NCBI RefSeq assembly: GCF_017355885.1 | Contig: NZ_JAFEUU010000011.1 | Location: forward strand, 62,001-126,000 | Source of the DNA: Sabulicella rubraurantiaca | GTDB lineage: Bacteria > Pseudomonadota > Alphaproteobacteria > Acetobacterales > Acetobacteraceae | Length of the DNA stretch: 64,000 bases | Direction: 5' to 3' | Shown: one piece after another, positions 51,682 to 60,486 of the stretch | How the letters are laid out: the number at the start of each line of letters is the position of its first letter | Position numbering within the stretch: position 1 is the first letter of the stretch | Translations under genes and position numbers: made by a program | The notes under the pieces: generated by a model | What the model saw: only the letters and a program-made list of their open reading frames with translations | Told to the model about the DNA's origin: nothing | The model's database searches: none

Positions 51682-52482
51682 GTGAATCAACGCCCGCGCC
51701 GCCCGCAATTCTTCTACACCACGACGCCCCTGCCCTGCCCCTATTTGCCCGGGCGGACGGAGCGGAAGATCGTGACCGAGCTGACCGGCACGGACAGCGA
51801 GGCGCTGCACGACCGCCTGTCGCGCGCCGGGTTCCGCCGCTCGCACAACATTGCCTATTCGCCGGTCTGCCCCGGCTGCCGGGCCTGCGTCCCGATCCGC
51901 GTCGTGGCGGCGGAGTTCGAACCGAACCGGACCCAGCGCCGGATCGCGCGCCGCAATTCCGACCTCCTGGCCCGCGCCGTGCCCGCCCGCGCCTCGGCCG
52001 AGCAATTCGCGCTGTTCCAACACTACCAGCAATCGCGCCACGGCGGCGGCGACATGGCCGCGATGGGGTTCTACGACTACCGCGCCATGGTGGAGGACAC
52101 GCCCATCACCACCGGCCTCGTCGAGTTCCGCGACCGCGACGCGCGGCTGCTCGGCGCCTGCCTCACCGACTGGCTCACGGATGGGCTTTCGGCCGTCTAT
52201 TCCTTCTTCGCGCCGGAGGAGGAGCGCCGCTCCCTCGGGACCTATGCCGTGATGTGGTTGGTGGAGGAGGCGCGCCGCCTTGGCCTTCCCTATGTCTATC
52301 TCGGCTATTGGGTGCCGGAGAGCCGGAAGATGGCCTACAAATCGGCCTTCCGCCCGGCCGAGGTGCTGCGTCAGGGAAGCTGGCGCCGCCTGGATGAACC
52401 TGCCACCGAAGGTCCGCCGGAGCCGCGCGAGGCGGCGCTGGGCCTCGCTCCGCTCGAGACGGTGCGGCTGAGTTCCGGTTGA
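51682..52482 (+). CDS. bpt: Aspartate/glutamate leucyl(arginyl)-tRNA-protein transferase (Bpt/Ate family)
   Basis: Adds Leu (bacterial Bpt) or Arg to N-terminal acidic residues of proteins, feeding them to the N-degron pathway. The 266-residue protein has an N-terminal cysteine in LPCPYLPGRTERKIVTE and the CPGCRACVPIR motif, the conserved cysteine set of the family, followed by the RRIARRNSDL block and the acetyltransferase-like core (DRDARLLGACLTDWLTDGLS, GLPYVYLGYWVPESRKMAYK). GTG 51682 fits the family N-terminus; there is no strong ribosome binding site. The stop overlaps the next gene (TTGA). Confidence 0.92.
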   Translation: MNQRPRRPQFFYTTTPLPCPYLPGRTERKIVTELTGTDSEALHDRLSRAGFRRSHNIAYSPVCPGCRACVPIRVVAAEFEPNRTQRRIARRNSDLLARAVPARASAEQFALFQHYQQSRHGGGDMAAMGFYDYRAMVEDTPITTGLVEFRDRDARLLGACLTDWLTDGLSAVYSFFAPEEERRSLGTYAVMWLVEEARRLGLPYVYLGYWVPESRKMAYKSAFRPAEVLRQGSWRRLDEPATEGPPEPREAALGLAPLETVRLSSG

Positions 52483-54200
52483 GCGAGGCAGCGCCGCGCG
52501 TGAACGCATCCGCATCCCTGGTCGAGGCCCAGGCCTTCCTCGAGGCCAGCCGCACCCTGATTCTCTTCGGCCGCGACGCCGCCGGGATTCCGGCGGGGCG
52601 GTTCGAGGGCGCGCTGCACGGCAATCTGGGCCGCATCGCCCTTCCGGTGCAGGGCCTGCCGCTGCGCGGCGGCGACCGCTTCGCGGCCCTGCTGCAATTG
52701 CCGCCGATGCCGGCGCAGCAGATCCGTGCGCTGGAGGTGGCGCCGGAGCGGCTCATTCCCTTCGCCCCCTCCTGCCGTGCCCTTCCGCCCGAGGAAGGCC
52801 TGGAACGCGCCCGCCGCGCCTTGCGGGAGGCCCCGGCCGATGCGCGGACGGCGGCGGAGCCCCTGCTGCCGCGCCGCAGCTTCTCGGGCACGGACACGTT
52901 GCCGCGCCTCGCGGCCTCCGCCGTGCACCTCGCCGTAGACCGGGCCCTTCGGCTGGGGGGCAAGGGAATGCTGCTGACGGGGTGGCTGCTAGACCCGGGG
53001 AAGCAGCTGGCCGCGCTGCGCGTCTGCACGGAGGCGGAGTCGCATCCGGTGGACCTCTCTGCCGCCGCCGTCATTCCCCGTCCTGACGTGCGCGAGGCGG
53101 CGGGGGTGGCCTTCGCCCTGGACCATGACGATTGGGGCTTCTCTGCCTTCGTTCCGCTTTGCCCGGCCCCGGACGAGACATGCTGGATCGAGGTGGAACT
53201 TCGCGATGGCGAGGTCGGGCAGCGCGCCCTGGCACCGGTGGAGGGGGCGGGGCTTGCGGTCATCCGGCAGGTCCTGGCCACGCCGCGTGCCGCGCCCTCG
53301 CGCCTCGCCGCCGTGATGTCGGGGACGATCGGCCCGGCGGTGGAGGCGCTGAACGAGGCCCGCCTCCAGCGGCCGCGCGATGCGACGGAGATCACCTACG
53401 GCACCCTGCCCGAGGCGCCGCGCGTCAGCGTCGTCGTGCCGCTGCATGGGCGGGTGGATTTCATGGAGTTCCAGCTGGCGCTGTTCTCCGCCGCCCCCGA
53501 CCCGGAGGCAGAGCTGATCTATGTGCTGGACGACCCGCGCCGCCGCGCGGAGACGGAGGCACTGGCCCTTTCGGCCCATGCGCGTTTCGGCCTGCCTTTC
53601 CGCCTTGTCCTTCTGGAGGAGAATTGGGGCTTCGCCCCCGCCTGCAACGAGGGCGCGCGCCGGGCCCGCGGGCGGCATCTCTGCATGCTCAACTCGGATG
53701 TCTTTCCACAGCTTGGCGAGGGGATGGGCTTTCTCGCCGCGCTTTCCGCGCGGCTCGATGCCGACCCGACCCTGGGCGCCGTCGCGCCGCTGCTGCTGTT
53801 CGAGGACGGGACGGTGCAGCACCAGGGGATGCGCTTCGAGGCGGTGCGCGGCCTGCCGCCCTGGCCCTTCCCCATCCATGAACGCAAGGCGCATCCCGCG
53901 CCGGAGGGGGCGGGGCTGATCGCCGCGCCGGCCCTCACCGGCGCCTGCCTCGTGCTGCGCCGCGAGGATTGGGACGTGCTGGGCGGCTTCGACGAAGGCT
54001 TCGTGATCGGCGATTTCGAGGATGCCGATCTGTGCCTGCGCCTGCGCGAACGCGGGCTGGGCTGCGCCGTGGACCCGGCGCCGCGCCTGTTTCACCTCGA
54101 GCGCCAATCTCAAGAGGAGGGCGCGGGATGGCGCTTCCACGCGACGCTGTTCAACGCATGGCGACACGACCGGCGATGGGGCGCAAAACTCGCGTCGTGA
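52479..54200 (+). CDS. GT2-family glycosyltransferase with uncharacterised N-terminal domain
   Basis: A 573-residue protein. Residues from about 315 form a GT2 domain: RVSVVVPLHGRVDFMEFQLA, the aspartate motif in GRHLCMLNSDVFPQLGEG, then ALTGACLVLRREDWDVLGGF and the DFEDADLCLRLRERG catalytic-base region. The first 300 residues do not match a domain I recognise; they contain GMLLTGWLLDPGKQLAALRV-type beta-rich segments that recall polysaccharide-associated accessory domains. The TTG start overlaps the bpt stop; GTG 52500 is an alternative. It is followed by a GT4 enzyme overlapped by four bases, so both probably build one glycan. Confidence 0.82.
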   Translation: MSEAAPRVNASASLVEAQAFLEASRTLILFGRDAAGIPAGRFEGALHGNLGRIALPVQGLPLRGGDRFAALLQLPPMPAQQIRALEVAPERLIPFAPSCRALPPEEGLERARRALREAPADARTAAEPLLPRRSFSGTDTLPRLAASAVHLAVDRALRLGGKGMLLTGWLLDPGKQLAALRVCTEAESHPVDLSAAAVIPRPDVREAAGVAFALDHDDWGFSAFVPLCPAPDETCWIEVELRDGEVGQRALAPVEGAGLAVIRQVLATPRAAPSRLAAVMSGTIGPAVEALNEARLQRPRDATEITYGTLPEAPRVSVVVPLHGRVDFMEFQLALFSAAPDPEAELIYVLDDPRRRAETEALALSAHARFGLPFRLVLLEENWGFAPACNEGARRARGRHLCMLNSDVFPQLGEGMGFLAALSARLDADPTLGAVAPLLLFEDGTVQHQGMRFEAVRGLPPWPFPIHERKAHPAPEGAGLIAAPALTGACLVLRREDWDVLGGFDEGFVIGDFEDADLCLRLRERGLGCAVDPAPRLFHLERQSQEEGAGWRFHATLFNAWRHDRRWGAKLAS

Positions 54201-55444
54201 GCGCGCCCGCTCCGCGCGAGCGGCGCGTGCTCGTGGTCAGCCACACCCATCCGCGCCTGACGCGCGGGGGCGCTGAGATCGCGGCCTATGAGCAGTTCCG
54301 CCGGCTGAAGGAAACGCCGGGGGTTCGAGCCTTCTTCCTGTCGGGTAATGCAGGCTGGCACGCGCGGCGCACCGGGGTGGTGATCCAGCGCCCCTGGGGC
54401 GAGGACGAGTTCCTCGCCGAGGCGCCGGGCTACGACCATTTCCGCCACGCCAACTCCTCGCCCGCGCTGGCGCGCGAATTCGGCGAGCTGCTGGAGGAGC
54501 TGCGGCCCGACGTGGTGCACGTCCACCACTATCTCGGCCTAGGGGTGGAGCTGTTCCAGGCGGTGCGGCGCCACGTGCCGGGGGCGCGGCTGGTGCTGAC
54601 GCTCCATGAGTTCCTGCTGATCTGCAACCATTTCGGCCAGATGGTGACGCGGCCAGACCTCGTGCTCTGCACCCATGCCAGCCCGCAGCGCTGCCATCGC
54701 TGCTACCCGGAGCACGAGCCGCGCGCCTTCTTCCTGCGGGAGCTGTGGCTGAAGCGCTTCCTGGCCGAGGTGGATCTCTTTATCGCTCCCTCGCACTTCC
54801 TCATGGAACGCCACGTTGCCTGGGGCCTGCCGCGCGAGCGGTTCCGCGTGCTGGAGAACCACCTGCCGCCACACGACCCGGGCCCCGAGCTGCCGCGCCG
54901 GGGCGGGCCATTCCGCGCCGGGTTCTTCGGCCAGATGTCGAAGCTCAAGGGCATCGACGTGCTGGTGCGTGCCGCCGAGCTGCTGGAGGAGCGCGGCGCC
55001 GACGCGGTGATCGAACTTCACGGCTCCGCCGAGAACCAGCCCACCTCCTTCCGCGAGCACGTGGCGAAGGTCCTAGCCTCGCCGCCGCGCCACTTCATCC
55101 ATCGCGGTCCCTACCGCAACGCGGAGGTGACGGAGCTGATGCGCGGCGTGGACGCGGTGATCGTGCCGTCCATCTGGTGGGAGAACTCGCCCCTCATCAT
55201 CCGCGAGGCGGCACGGGCGGGGCGGCCACTGATCGGTTCCGGCATTGGAGGCATTGCGGAGAAGCTGGAGGAGCTGCCCGGCAGCATGACCTTCCGCGCC
55301 GGCGACGCGATGGACCTCGCCGACCGCATCATCGAGATGGCGGCCCTGCCGCCCGAGGCGCGCACCCCGGCGCCGGAACTCGAAGGCCCGGGGATCGAGG
55401 CGCTGCTCGCCCTCTACGACGAGGCGGCCGCGCTGCCGCGCTGA
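54197..55444 (+). CDS. GT4-family glycosyltransferase
   Basis: A 415-residue GT-B glycosyltransferase with an N-terminal [20 protein letters not shown] acceptor-domain loop, [16 protein letters not shown] and a Cys/His cluster [19 protein letters not shown] in the middle. The C-terminal donor domain is [20 protein letters not shown] followed by [20 protein letters not shown] with the E-x7-E-type retaining motif. GTG 54197 overlaps the previous stop (GTGA); in-frame ATGs at 54158 and 54176 are alternatives. It ends 31 bases inside the convergent kdsB gene. Confidence 0.88.
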   Translation: MSAPAPRERRVLVVSHTHPRLTRGGAEIAAYEQFRRLKETPGVRAFFLSGNAGWHARRTGVVIQRPWGEDEFLAEAPGYDHFRHANSSPALAREFGELLEELRPDVVHVHHYLGLGVELFQAVRRHVPGARLVLTLHEFLLICNHFGQMVTRPDLVLCTHASPQRCHRCYPEHEPRAFFLRELWLKRFLAEVDLFIAPSHFLMERHVAWGLPRERFRVLENHLPPHDPGPELPRRGGPFRAGFFGQMSKLKGIDVLVRAAELLEERGADAVIELHGSAENQPTSFREHVAKVLASPPRHFIHRGPYRNAEVTELMRGVDAVIVPSIWWENSPLIIREAARAGRPLIGSGIGGIAEKLEELPGSMTFRAGDAMDLADRIIEMAALPPEARTPAPELEGPGIEALLALYDEAAALPR

Positions 55445-56169
55445 GCCATCATCGCCCGCGCCCGCTCGAGGTCGGCGGGCGTGTCCACGCCGAGCGGCAC
55501 ATCCTCCACCGCCTGCGCGTCCACGCGCATCCCGGCTTCCAGCGCGCGCAGCTGCTCCAGCTTCTCGCGCAGCTCGAGCGGGCTGGGCGGCAGACTGACG
55601 AAGCGGCGCAGCGCGTCGCGCCGCCATGCATAGAGGCCGATATGGTGCCAGAGCTGCCCCTCGCCCCAGGGCGCGGTGGCGCGGGTGAAGTAGAGGCAGC
55701 GGAAGCGGCCGGGCTTCCATTCGCTGCCGACCATCTTCACCACCTGGCTGGCCTCACGGTCCTCCTCGCGCTCGATGGGCGCGACCAGCGTGCCGAGCGC
55801 GACCGCCTTCTCCTCCATCACCGCCAGCACGGCGCGGATAGCCCCGGGCGCGATGGTGGGCAGGTCGCCCTGCACGTTCACCACCACATCCTGCCGTCCC
55901 TCCGGATCCAGCGCCTCGATCGCCTCGTGGATGCGGTCGCTGCCCGAGGGGTGGTCGGCGCGCGTCATCACCGCGCGACCGCCATGCGCGCGCACCGCCG
56001 CCGCGATCTCCTCCGCGTCGGTGGCCACCACCACCTCGCCGATATCGGCTTCCTCGGCCCGGCGCATGACCTGCACGATCATGGGCAGGCCGGCGATCTC
56101 GGCCAGCGGCTTGTCCGGCAGGCGCGTCGCGCGCATCCGCGCCGGGATGAGGACGAGGGCGCGGCTCAC
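55414..56169 (-). CDS. kdsB: 3-deoxy-manno-octulosonate cytidylyltransferase KdsB
   Basis: Activates Kdo to CMP-Kdo for lipopolysaccharide inner-core synthesis. The 251-residue protein has the N-terminal nucleotide loop [54 protein letters not shown] and the [19 protein letters not shown] segment. GTG 56169 overlaps the kdsA stop by four bases (GTGA), so it is the last gene of the kdsD-kdsA-kdsB operon. Its last 31 bases overlap the end of the convergent glycosyltransferase gene. Confidence 0.96.
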   Translation of the reverse strand: MSRALVLIPARMRATRLPDKPLAEIAGLPMIVQVMRRAEEADIGEVVVATDAEEIAAAVRAHGGRAVMTRADHPSGSDRIHEAIEALDPEGRQDVVVNVQGDLPTIAPGAIRAVLAVMEEKAVALGTLVAPIEREEDREASQVVKMVGSEWKPGRFRCLYFTRATAPWGEGQLWHHIGLYAWRRDALRRFVSLPPSPLELREKLEQLRALEAGMRVDAQAVEDVPLGVDTPADLERARAMMAQRGSAAASS

Positions 56170-56984
56170 GACTTCGCCAGCGCGTCGAACGCCTTGAGGC
56201 GGGCGATGAGCGCAGGCATCTCGCGCAGCGGGATCATGTTGGGCCCGTCGCTCGGCGCCTTGTCCGGATCGGGGTGGCACTCGATGAACACCGCCGCCAC
56301 CCCCACCGCCACGGCGGCGCGGGCCAGGACAGGGGCGAATTCGCGCTGGCCGCCGCTGCTGCTGCCCTGGCCGCCGGGCTGCTGCACGGAATGCGTGGCG
56401 TCGAACACCACCGGGTAGCCGGTGCGGGCCATGATGGGCAGGGCGCGCATGTCGCTGACCAGCGTGTTGTAGCCAAAGGATGCGCCGCGCTCGCACAGCA
56501 TGATGCGCTCATTGCCGGTGCTGGCGATCTTGGCCGCGACATTCGCCATGTCCCACGGCGCCAGGAACTGGCCCTTTTTCACGTTGATTGCCGCCCCCGT
56601 CTCCCCGGCCGCCAGCAGCAGGTCGGTCTGGCGCGACAGGAAGGCTGGGATCTGCAGCACGTCCACCGCCTCCGCGGCCGGGGCGCATTGCTCGGCGGTG
56701 TGCACGTCGGTCAGCGTCGGCAGTCCGGTGCGCTCCCGCACCTCGGCGAGGATGGCGAGGCCGTCCTCAAGCCCGATGCCGCGCGCCGCGCTCACGCTGG
56801 TGCGGTTCGCCTTGTCGAAGGAGGATTTGTAGACCATCCCCACCCCCGCCTCGCGCGCCATCGCGGCAAGCGCGTCCGCCATCTCCAGCGCGTGGGCGCG
56901 GCTTTCGATCTGGCAGGGGCCGCTGAGGAAGACGAGGGGCTGATCGTTGCCGACGCGAAGGTCGCGGATGGATACAGTGGTCAT
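56166..56984 (-). CDS. kdsA: 3-deoxy-8-phosphooctulonate synthase KdsA, metal-dependent type
   Basis: Condenses arabinose-5-phosphate with phosphoenolpyruvate to Kdo-8-phosphate. The 272-residue protein carries [10 protein letters not shown] with Cys24 in the position that is Cys in metal-dependent KdsA (Asn in the E. coli enzyme), plus the remaining metal-ligand segments [28 protein letters not shown] and the [11 protein letters not shown] substrate loop. It should therefore need a divalent metal. It lies 18 bases after kdsD and overlaps kdsB. I see no kdsC phosphatase in the cluster. Confidence 0.96.
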   Translation of the reverse strand: MTTVSIRDLRVGNDQPLVFLSGPCQIESRAHALEMADALAAMAREAGVGMVYKSSFDKANRTSVSAARGIGLEDGLAILAEVRERTGLPTLTDVHTAEQCAPAAEAVDVLQIPAFLSRQTDLLLAAGETGAAINVKKGQFLAPWDMANVAAKIASTGNERIMLCERGASFGYNTLVSDMRALPIMARTGYPVVFDATHSVQQPGGQGSSSGGQREFAPVLARAAVAVGVAAVFIECHPDPDKAPSDGPNMIPLREMPALIARLKAFDALAKS

Positions 56985-57002
56985 CTCGTGGGGTCCCTCG
57001 GC

Positions 57003-57989
57003 TCAGGCGACGCCGGCGCGCAGGAGGTCATGGACGTGGAGGATGCCGACCGGCGCGCCCGCCGCGTCCACGACGAAGAGCGCGGTCACCTTGTTGTCGT
57101 TCATCAGGCGCAGCGCCTCGGCGGCCAGCGCGTCCGGCCGCACGGTGCGGGGCGAGCCAGACATGACCTCGCCTGCCTCCAGCGACAGCAAGGCGCCCGA
57201 GCGCGCCTCCAGCGTGCGGCGCAGATCGCCGTCGGTGATGACGCCGGCGAGGCGCCCGTCCCGCACCACGCCGACGCAGCCGAAGCGGCCGCCCGTCATG
57301 GTGATGAGCGCCTGGTCCATTCGTGTCTCCGGCGCGACCAGCGGCAGCTCCGATGCGGGGTGCATCAGCTCATGCACGTGGGAAAGCTGGGCGCCCAGCC
57401 GCCCACCCGGATGGAAGACGCCGAAATCCGCCGCGGTGAAGCCGCGCCGGTGCAGCAGCGCCACGGCCAGCGCATCGCCCAGCGCCAGCTGCATGGTGGT
57501 GGAGGTGGTGGGAGCGAGGCCCATCGGGCAGGCCTCCTTCACCGGCGGCAGCAGCAGCGCCACGTCGGCGGCGCGCGCCAGGGCGGATCCCGCGCCGGAG
57601 GTGATGGCGATCAGCGGGATGGCGAAGCGGCGCGTATGCGCGACCAGGGCCGACAGCTCGGCCGTGTTGCCGGAGTTGGAAAGCGCCAGCACCGCGTCGC
57701 CGCGCACGATCATGCCGAGGTCGCCATGGCTCGCCTCGCCCGGGTGGACGAAATGCGAGGGCGTGCCGGTGGAGGCGAAGGTGGCGGCGATCTTGCGCCC
57801 GACATGGCCGGACTTGCCCATGCCGGAAACGATGACGCGGCCGGAAACCTCGGCCAGCAGCGAAAGGGCTTGGCCAAAGGAGGCATCGAGGGAGGCAGCC
57901 AGCGCCGCGAGCCCCTCCGCCTCCGTCAGGATGACCTGACGGCCCAGCTCCTCGGGCACGTCATCCCGGACCGCACGCGCGCTGCTCAT
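57003..57989 (-). CDS. kdsD: Arabinose-5-phosphate isomerase KdsD (SIS + CBS domains)
   Basis: Interconverts ribulose-5-phosphate and arabinose-5-phosphate, the first committed step to Kdo. The 328-residue protein has an SIS domain (VIVSGMGKSGHVGRKIAATF, ASTGTPSHFVHPGEASHGDL) and two C-terminal CBS repeats (the second ending GAPVGILHVHDLLRAGVA). A ribosome binding site AGGAA precedes ATG 57989; the upstream open frame to 58082 is a shadow. First gene of the Kdo operon; the 125-base gap to the divergent nth gene should hold its promoter. Confidence 0.94.
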   Translation of the reverse strand: MSSARAVRDDVPEELGRQVILTEAEGLAALAASLDASFGQALSLLAEVSGRVIVSGMGKSGHVGRKIAATFASTGTPSHFVHPGEASHGDLGMIVRGDAVLALSNSGNTAELSALVAHTRRFAIPLIAITSGAGSALARAADVALLLPPVKEACPMGLAPTTSTTMQLALGDALAVALLHRRGFTAADFGVFHPGGRLGAQLSHVHELMHPASELPLVAPETRMDQALITMTGGRFGCVGVVRDGRLAGVITDGDLRRTLEARSGALLSLEAGEVMSGSPRTVRPDALAAEALRLMNDNKVTALFVVDAAGAPVGILHVHDLLRAGVA

Positions 57990-58114
57990 CGCCAGTTCCT
58001 GCTTCCCGTGGAGCCGCGCCGCCGCAGCGTGACATCCGGCCAATCCAGCGGCCCCATATACCCCCGCGGGCAGAGGGAGCAAACCGAGGGGCGCCCCCCA
58101 GGCGTTGACCCGCC

Positions 58115-58789
58115 ATGTCCGCCGCCGCCAAGCAGCCCTTCGACTTCGACGAGGCCTTCCGACGCCTGCGCGAGGCCGTGGCGGGCGTGCCCAAGGCCGC
58201 CATGTTCGAGATGCGCGACCGTGGCTACAGCTCCCTGTTCGAGCAGCTTGTCGCCAGCCTGATCTCCGCCCGCACCCGCGACGAGACGACCATCCCGGTC
58301 TCGCTTCGCCTCTTCGAGGCCGCCCGCACGCCGGAGGCGATGGCGGCGCTGGACGAGGCGACGATCACCCGCCTGTTGTTCGGCGCCACCTTCCCCGAGC
58401 CCAAGGCGCGCGACATCCTCACCCTGTCGCGCCGCATCGTGGAGGAGCATGGCGGCGTTGTGCCCGACACGCCGGAAGGGCTGATGTCGTTTCGTGGCGT
58501 CGGGTCGAAGATCGCTTCGCTCGCGCTCGGCGTCGCGCTGAACCGGCCGCTGATTGCCGTGGACATCCACGTCCATCGCATCACCAATCGCTGGGGCATT
58601 GTCGCCACCTCCACCCCCGAGCGCACCCAGGCCGCGCTGGAGAAGGTGCTGCCCGAGCGCTACTGGGTGGAGATCAATGAGAGGCTGGTTCCCTTCGGGA
58701 AGCATGTCTGCACTGGGGAGCGCCCGCGCTGCTCCACCTGCCCGCTGGTCGCCATGTGCCAGCAGGTGGGCGTCACCACGCATCGCTGA
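58115..58789 (+). CDS. nth: Endonuclease III (bifunctional DNA glycosylase/AP lyase)
   Basis: Removes oxidised pyrimidines and cleaves at abasic sites. The 224-residue protein has the HhH motif FRGVGSKIASLALG with the catalytic Lys, the catalytic Asp in IAVDIHVHRITNRWG, and a C-terminal 4Fe-4S cluster Cys199-X6-Cys206-X2-Cys209-X5-Cys215. This spacing is that of Nth rather than the shorter AlkA-like enzymes; the family also includes MutY, but the MutY-specific C-terminal domain is absent. Confidence 0.94.
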   Translation: MSAAAKQPFDFDEAFRRLREAVAGVPKAAMFEMRDRGYSSLFEQLVASLISARTRDETTIPVSLRLFEAARTPEAMAALDEATITRLLFGATFPEPKARDILTLSRRIVEEHGGVVPDTPEGLMSFRGVGSKIASLALGVALNRPLIAVDIHVHRITNRWGIVATSTPERTQAALEKVLPERYWVEINERLVPFGKHVCTGERPRCSTCPLVAMCQQVGVTTHR

Positions 58790-58799
58790 GGGGGCGGAG

Positions 58800-59678
58800 T
58801 CACAGGCTAAAGGCGACGCGACCCAGTTCCTCCACCGCATAGCCGCCCATGCGAGCCGCCCGCACCGCGAAGCTCTGGCCCCGCGCGAAGCCAAGCAGCG
58901 TCTGAATGGAGGGGGCGAAAAAATGGCGGTGCGCCATCACCAGGTCGAAGCGCTCTCGCACCAGCGGCACGAATTCGAGGCCGCGCGCCGAGGCTTCCGC
59001 ACGGATGCCGAAGCCCGCGTCGGCGCGGCCCTCGGCGACGGCGGCGGCTACCTCGTCCTCGGCCAGGGCGGGGTCGGGGAGGAAACCGACCTGATCGAGC
59101 CGGACTCCCGCCTCCGTCAGCAAGTGGGTCAGCAGCACGTGGCTGCCGGCCCGGTTCTGGCGCCCCATCACCCGCGTTCCCGGCCGGGCGAGATCCGCCG
59201 CCGTGGCGAGGCTGAGGGGATTGCCGGGCGGCAGGATCAGCCCCTGCTCCCGCCAGGCCCAGGTGATGCCGACCACGCCGCGCCCCGGCATCGCCTCGCG
59301 AACGGCCGGTTCGTTCCAGGCGCCGGTATCGGGATCGGGCAGGTGCATCGCAGTGGCCATCGCCTCGCCCGCAGCCAGGGCCGCGATGCCGCCCAGGCTG
59401 CCCACCGACCGCAAGGCCAAGCCGCACCCCGATTGCCGCACCGCCCAGTCCAGCAGCGGATCATGGCTTCCCGCCAGGATCGGAGGTGGTTCCCTGACGA
59501 GCACTCCCGGCCACTCGGCCTGCGCGCTCAGCCACTGGGCCAGGAGGTCACGCGGAAAGAGCCACTTGCCCCCTAGTTGAACCGAAGGCACGCGGCGGCG
59601 ACGCGCGAGGTCATACAGCGCGCGCTCGGACAGGCGCAGGAACGCGGCAGCCTCGCGCAGTGTCAGGACATCCGGCAT
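58800..59678 (-). CDS. Regulator with excisionase-type HTH and periplasmic-binding-like sensor domain (tup regulator)
   Basis: A 292-residue cytoplasmic protein (no signal peptide). Residues 1-52 form a helix-turn-helix of the excisionase/MerR type: LTLREAAAFLRLSERALYDL and VPSVQLGGKWLFPRDLLAQW. From about residue 70 it has a PBP-like substrate-binding domain (ILAGSHDPLLDWAVRQSG, SVGSLGGIAALAAGEAMATA, GRQNRAGSHVLLTHLLTEAG), as in PF12727-type sensor proteins. It is divergent from the tungstate transporter, with an inverted repeat between. I infer that it binds tungstate or molybdate and controls tup. Confidence 0.8.
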   Translation of the reverse strand: MPDVLTLREAAAFLRLSERALYDLARRRRVPSVQLGGKWLFPRDLLAQWLSAQAEWPGVLVREPPPILAGSHDPLLDWAVRQSGCGLALRSVGSLGGIAALAAGEAMATAMHLPDPDTGAWNEPAVREAMPGRGVVGITWAWREQGLILPPGNPLSLATAADLARPGTRVMGRQNRAGSHVLLTHLLTEAGVRLDQVGFLPDPALAEDEVAAAVAEGRADAGFGIRAEASARGLEFVPLVRERFDLVMAHRHFFAPSIQTLLGFARGQSFAVRAARMGGYAVEELGRVAFSL

Positions 59679-59706
59679 GGACCGGCAAAATCCGGCAGAT
59701 GCTGGA

Positions 59707-59738
59707 AGAGGGTCAAGCCGCTTTCCGATTGACCCTCT
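59707..59738. promoter_or_regulatory. Perfect inverted repeat, probable operator of the tup locus
   Basis: AGAGGGTCAA at 59707-59716 and its exact reverse complement TTGACCCTCT at 59729-59738 are separated by 12 bases, 32 bases in all, with centres 22 bases apart (about two helical turns). Each arm also offers a TTGACC hexamer reading outward, towards tupB on the plus strand and towards the regulator on the minus strand, so it could double as two divergent -35 boxes. The -10 elements are poor on both sides. Confidence 0.75.
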
Positions 59739-59781
59739 CCGCCCGAGCGGCGACATCAATTCCGCAACGAAGGATACTTTC

Positions 59782-60486
59782 TTGGGCGACCTGCATGCCG
59801 CCAGCACCGCCGCGCTTGGGCTGATCCTTGCCGCCGATCCGGCGGTGATGGGCATCGTGGGACTGAGCCTGCAGGTGAGCCTGACGGCCGTGCTGCTGGC
59901 AGCGCTGGTCGGCTTGCCGCTCGGCGCGTTGCTGGCGGTTACGCGCTTCCCCGGGCGCCAGAGCGTGATCGTGGCGCTGAACGCGCTGATGGGGCTGCCG
60001 CCGGTCGTTGCCGGGCTTCTCATCTACCTGCTGCTGTCGCGCTCTGGTCCGCTCGGGCCGCTCGGCCTGCTGTTCACGCCGTCCGCCATGGTCATCGCCC
60101 AGGCCGTGCTGATCGCCCCCATCCTCGCCGCGCTAACGCGCGAGACGCTATCCGGGCTTTGGGAAGAATACGCGGAACAGCTTCGCTCCTTCGGCGCTGG
60201 GCCGCTGCGCGCGGTCCCCACCCTGCTCTGGGACGGGCGCTTCGCCCTGCTCACCGTGCTGCTCGCGGGCTTCGGCCGGGCGAGCGCGGAGGTGGGAGCG
60301 GTGATGATCGTCGGCGGCAACATCGAGGGCTTCACCCGCGTCATGACCACGGCCATCGCGCTGGAAACCAGCAAGGGCGACCTGCCGCTGGCCCTGGCGC
60401 TGGGCCTGGTGCTGATGGGAATCGTCCTCGCGGTGAACGTCCTGGCCCAGGTTCTGCGGAGCGCGGCGTCGCGCTGGGCCGGGTGA
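59782..60486 (+). CDS. tupB: Tungstate ABC transporter permease TupB
   Basis: Inner-membrane permease, 234 residues from TTG 59782, with about five membrane helices. It has the inner-membrane coupling loop LWEEYAEQLRSFGAGPLRAV and a late EVGAVMIVGGNIEGFTRVMT segment typical of TupB/WtpB-like permeases. An ATG at 59677 opens the same frame, but that stretch contains the inverted repeat and no membrane segment, while GAAGGA lies seven bases before the TTG, so I prefer the TTG. It overlaps tupC by one base (TGATG). Confidence 0.88.
   Translation: MGDLHAASTAALGLILAADPAVMGIVGLSLQVSLTAVLLAALVGLPLGALLAVTRFPGRQSVIVALNALMGLPPVVAGLLIYLLLSRSGPLGPLGLLFTPSAMVIAQAVLIAPILAALTRETLSGLWEEYAEQLRSFGAGPLRAVPTLLWDGRFALLTVLLAGFGRASAEVGAVMIVGGNIEGFTRVMTTAIALETSKGDLPLALALGLVLMGIVLAVNVLAQVLRSAASRWAG

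Noticed and set aside
59677-59781. N-terminal extension of tupB from the ATG at 59677
   Set aside because: It would translate through the inverted repeat and lie on the regulator's start codon; TTG 59782 has a well-spaced GAAGGA and begins the conserved protein.
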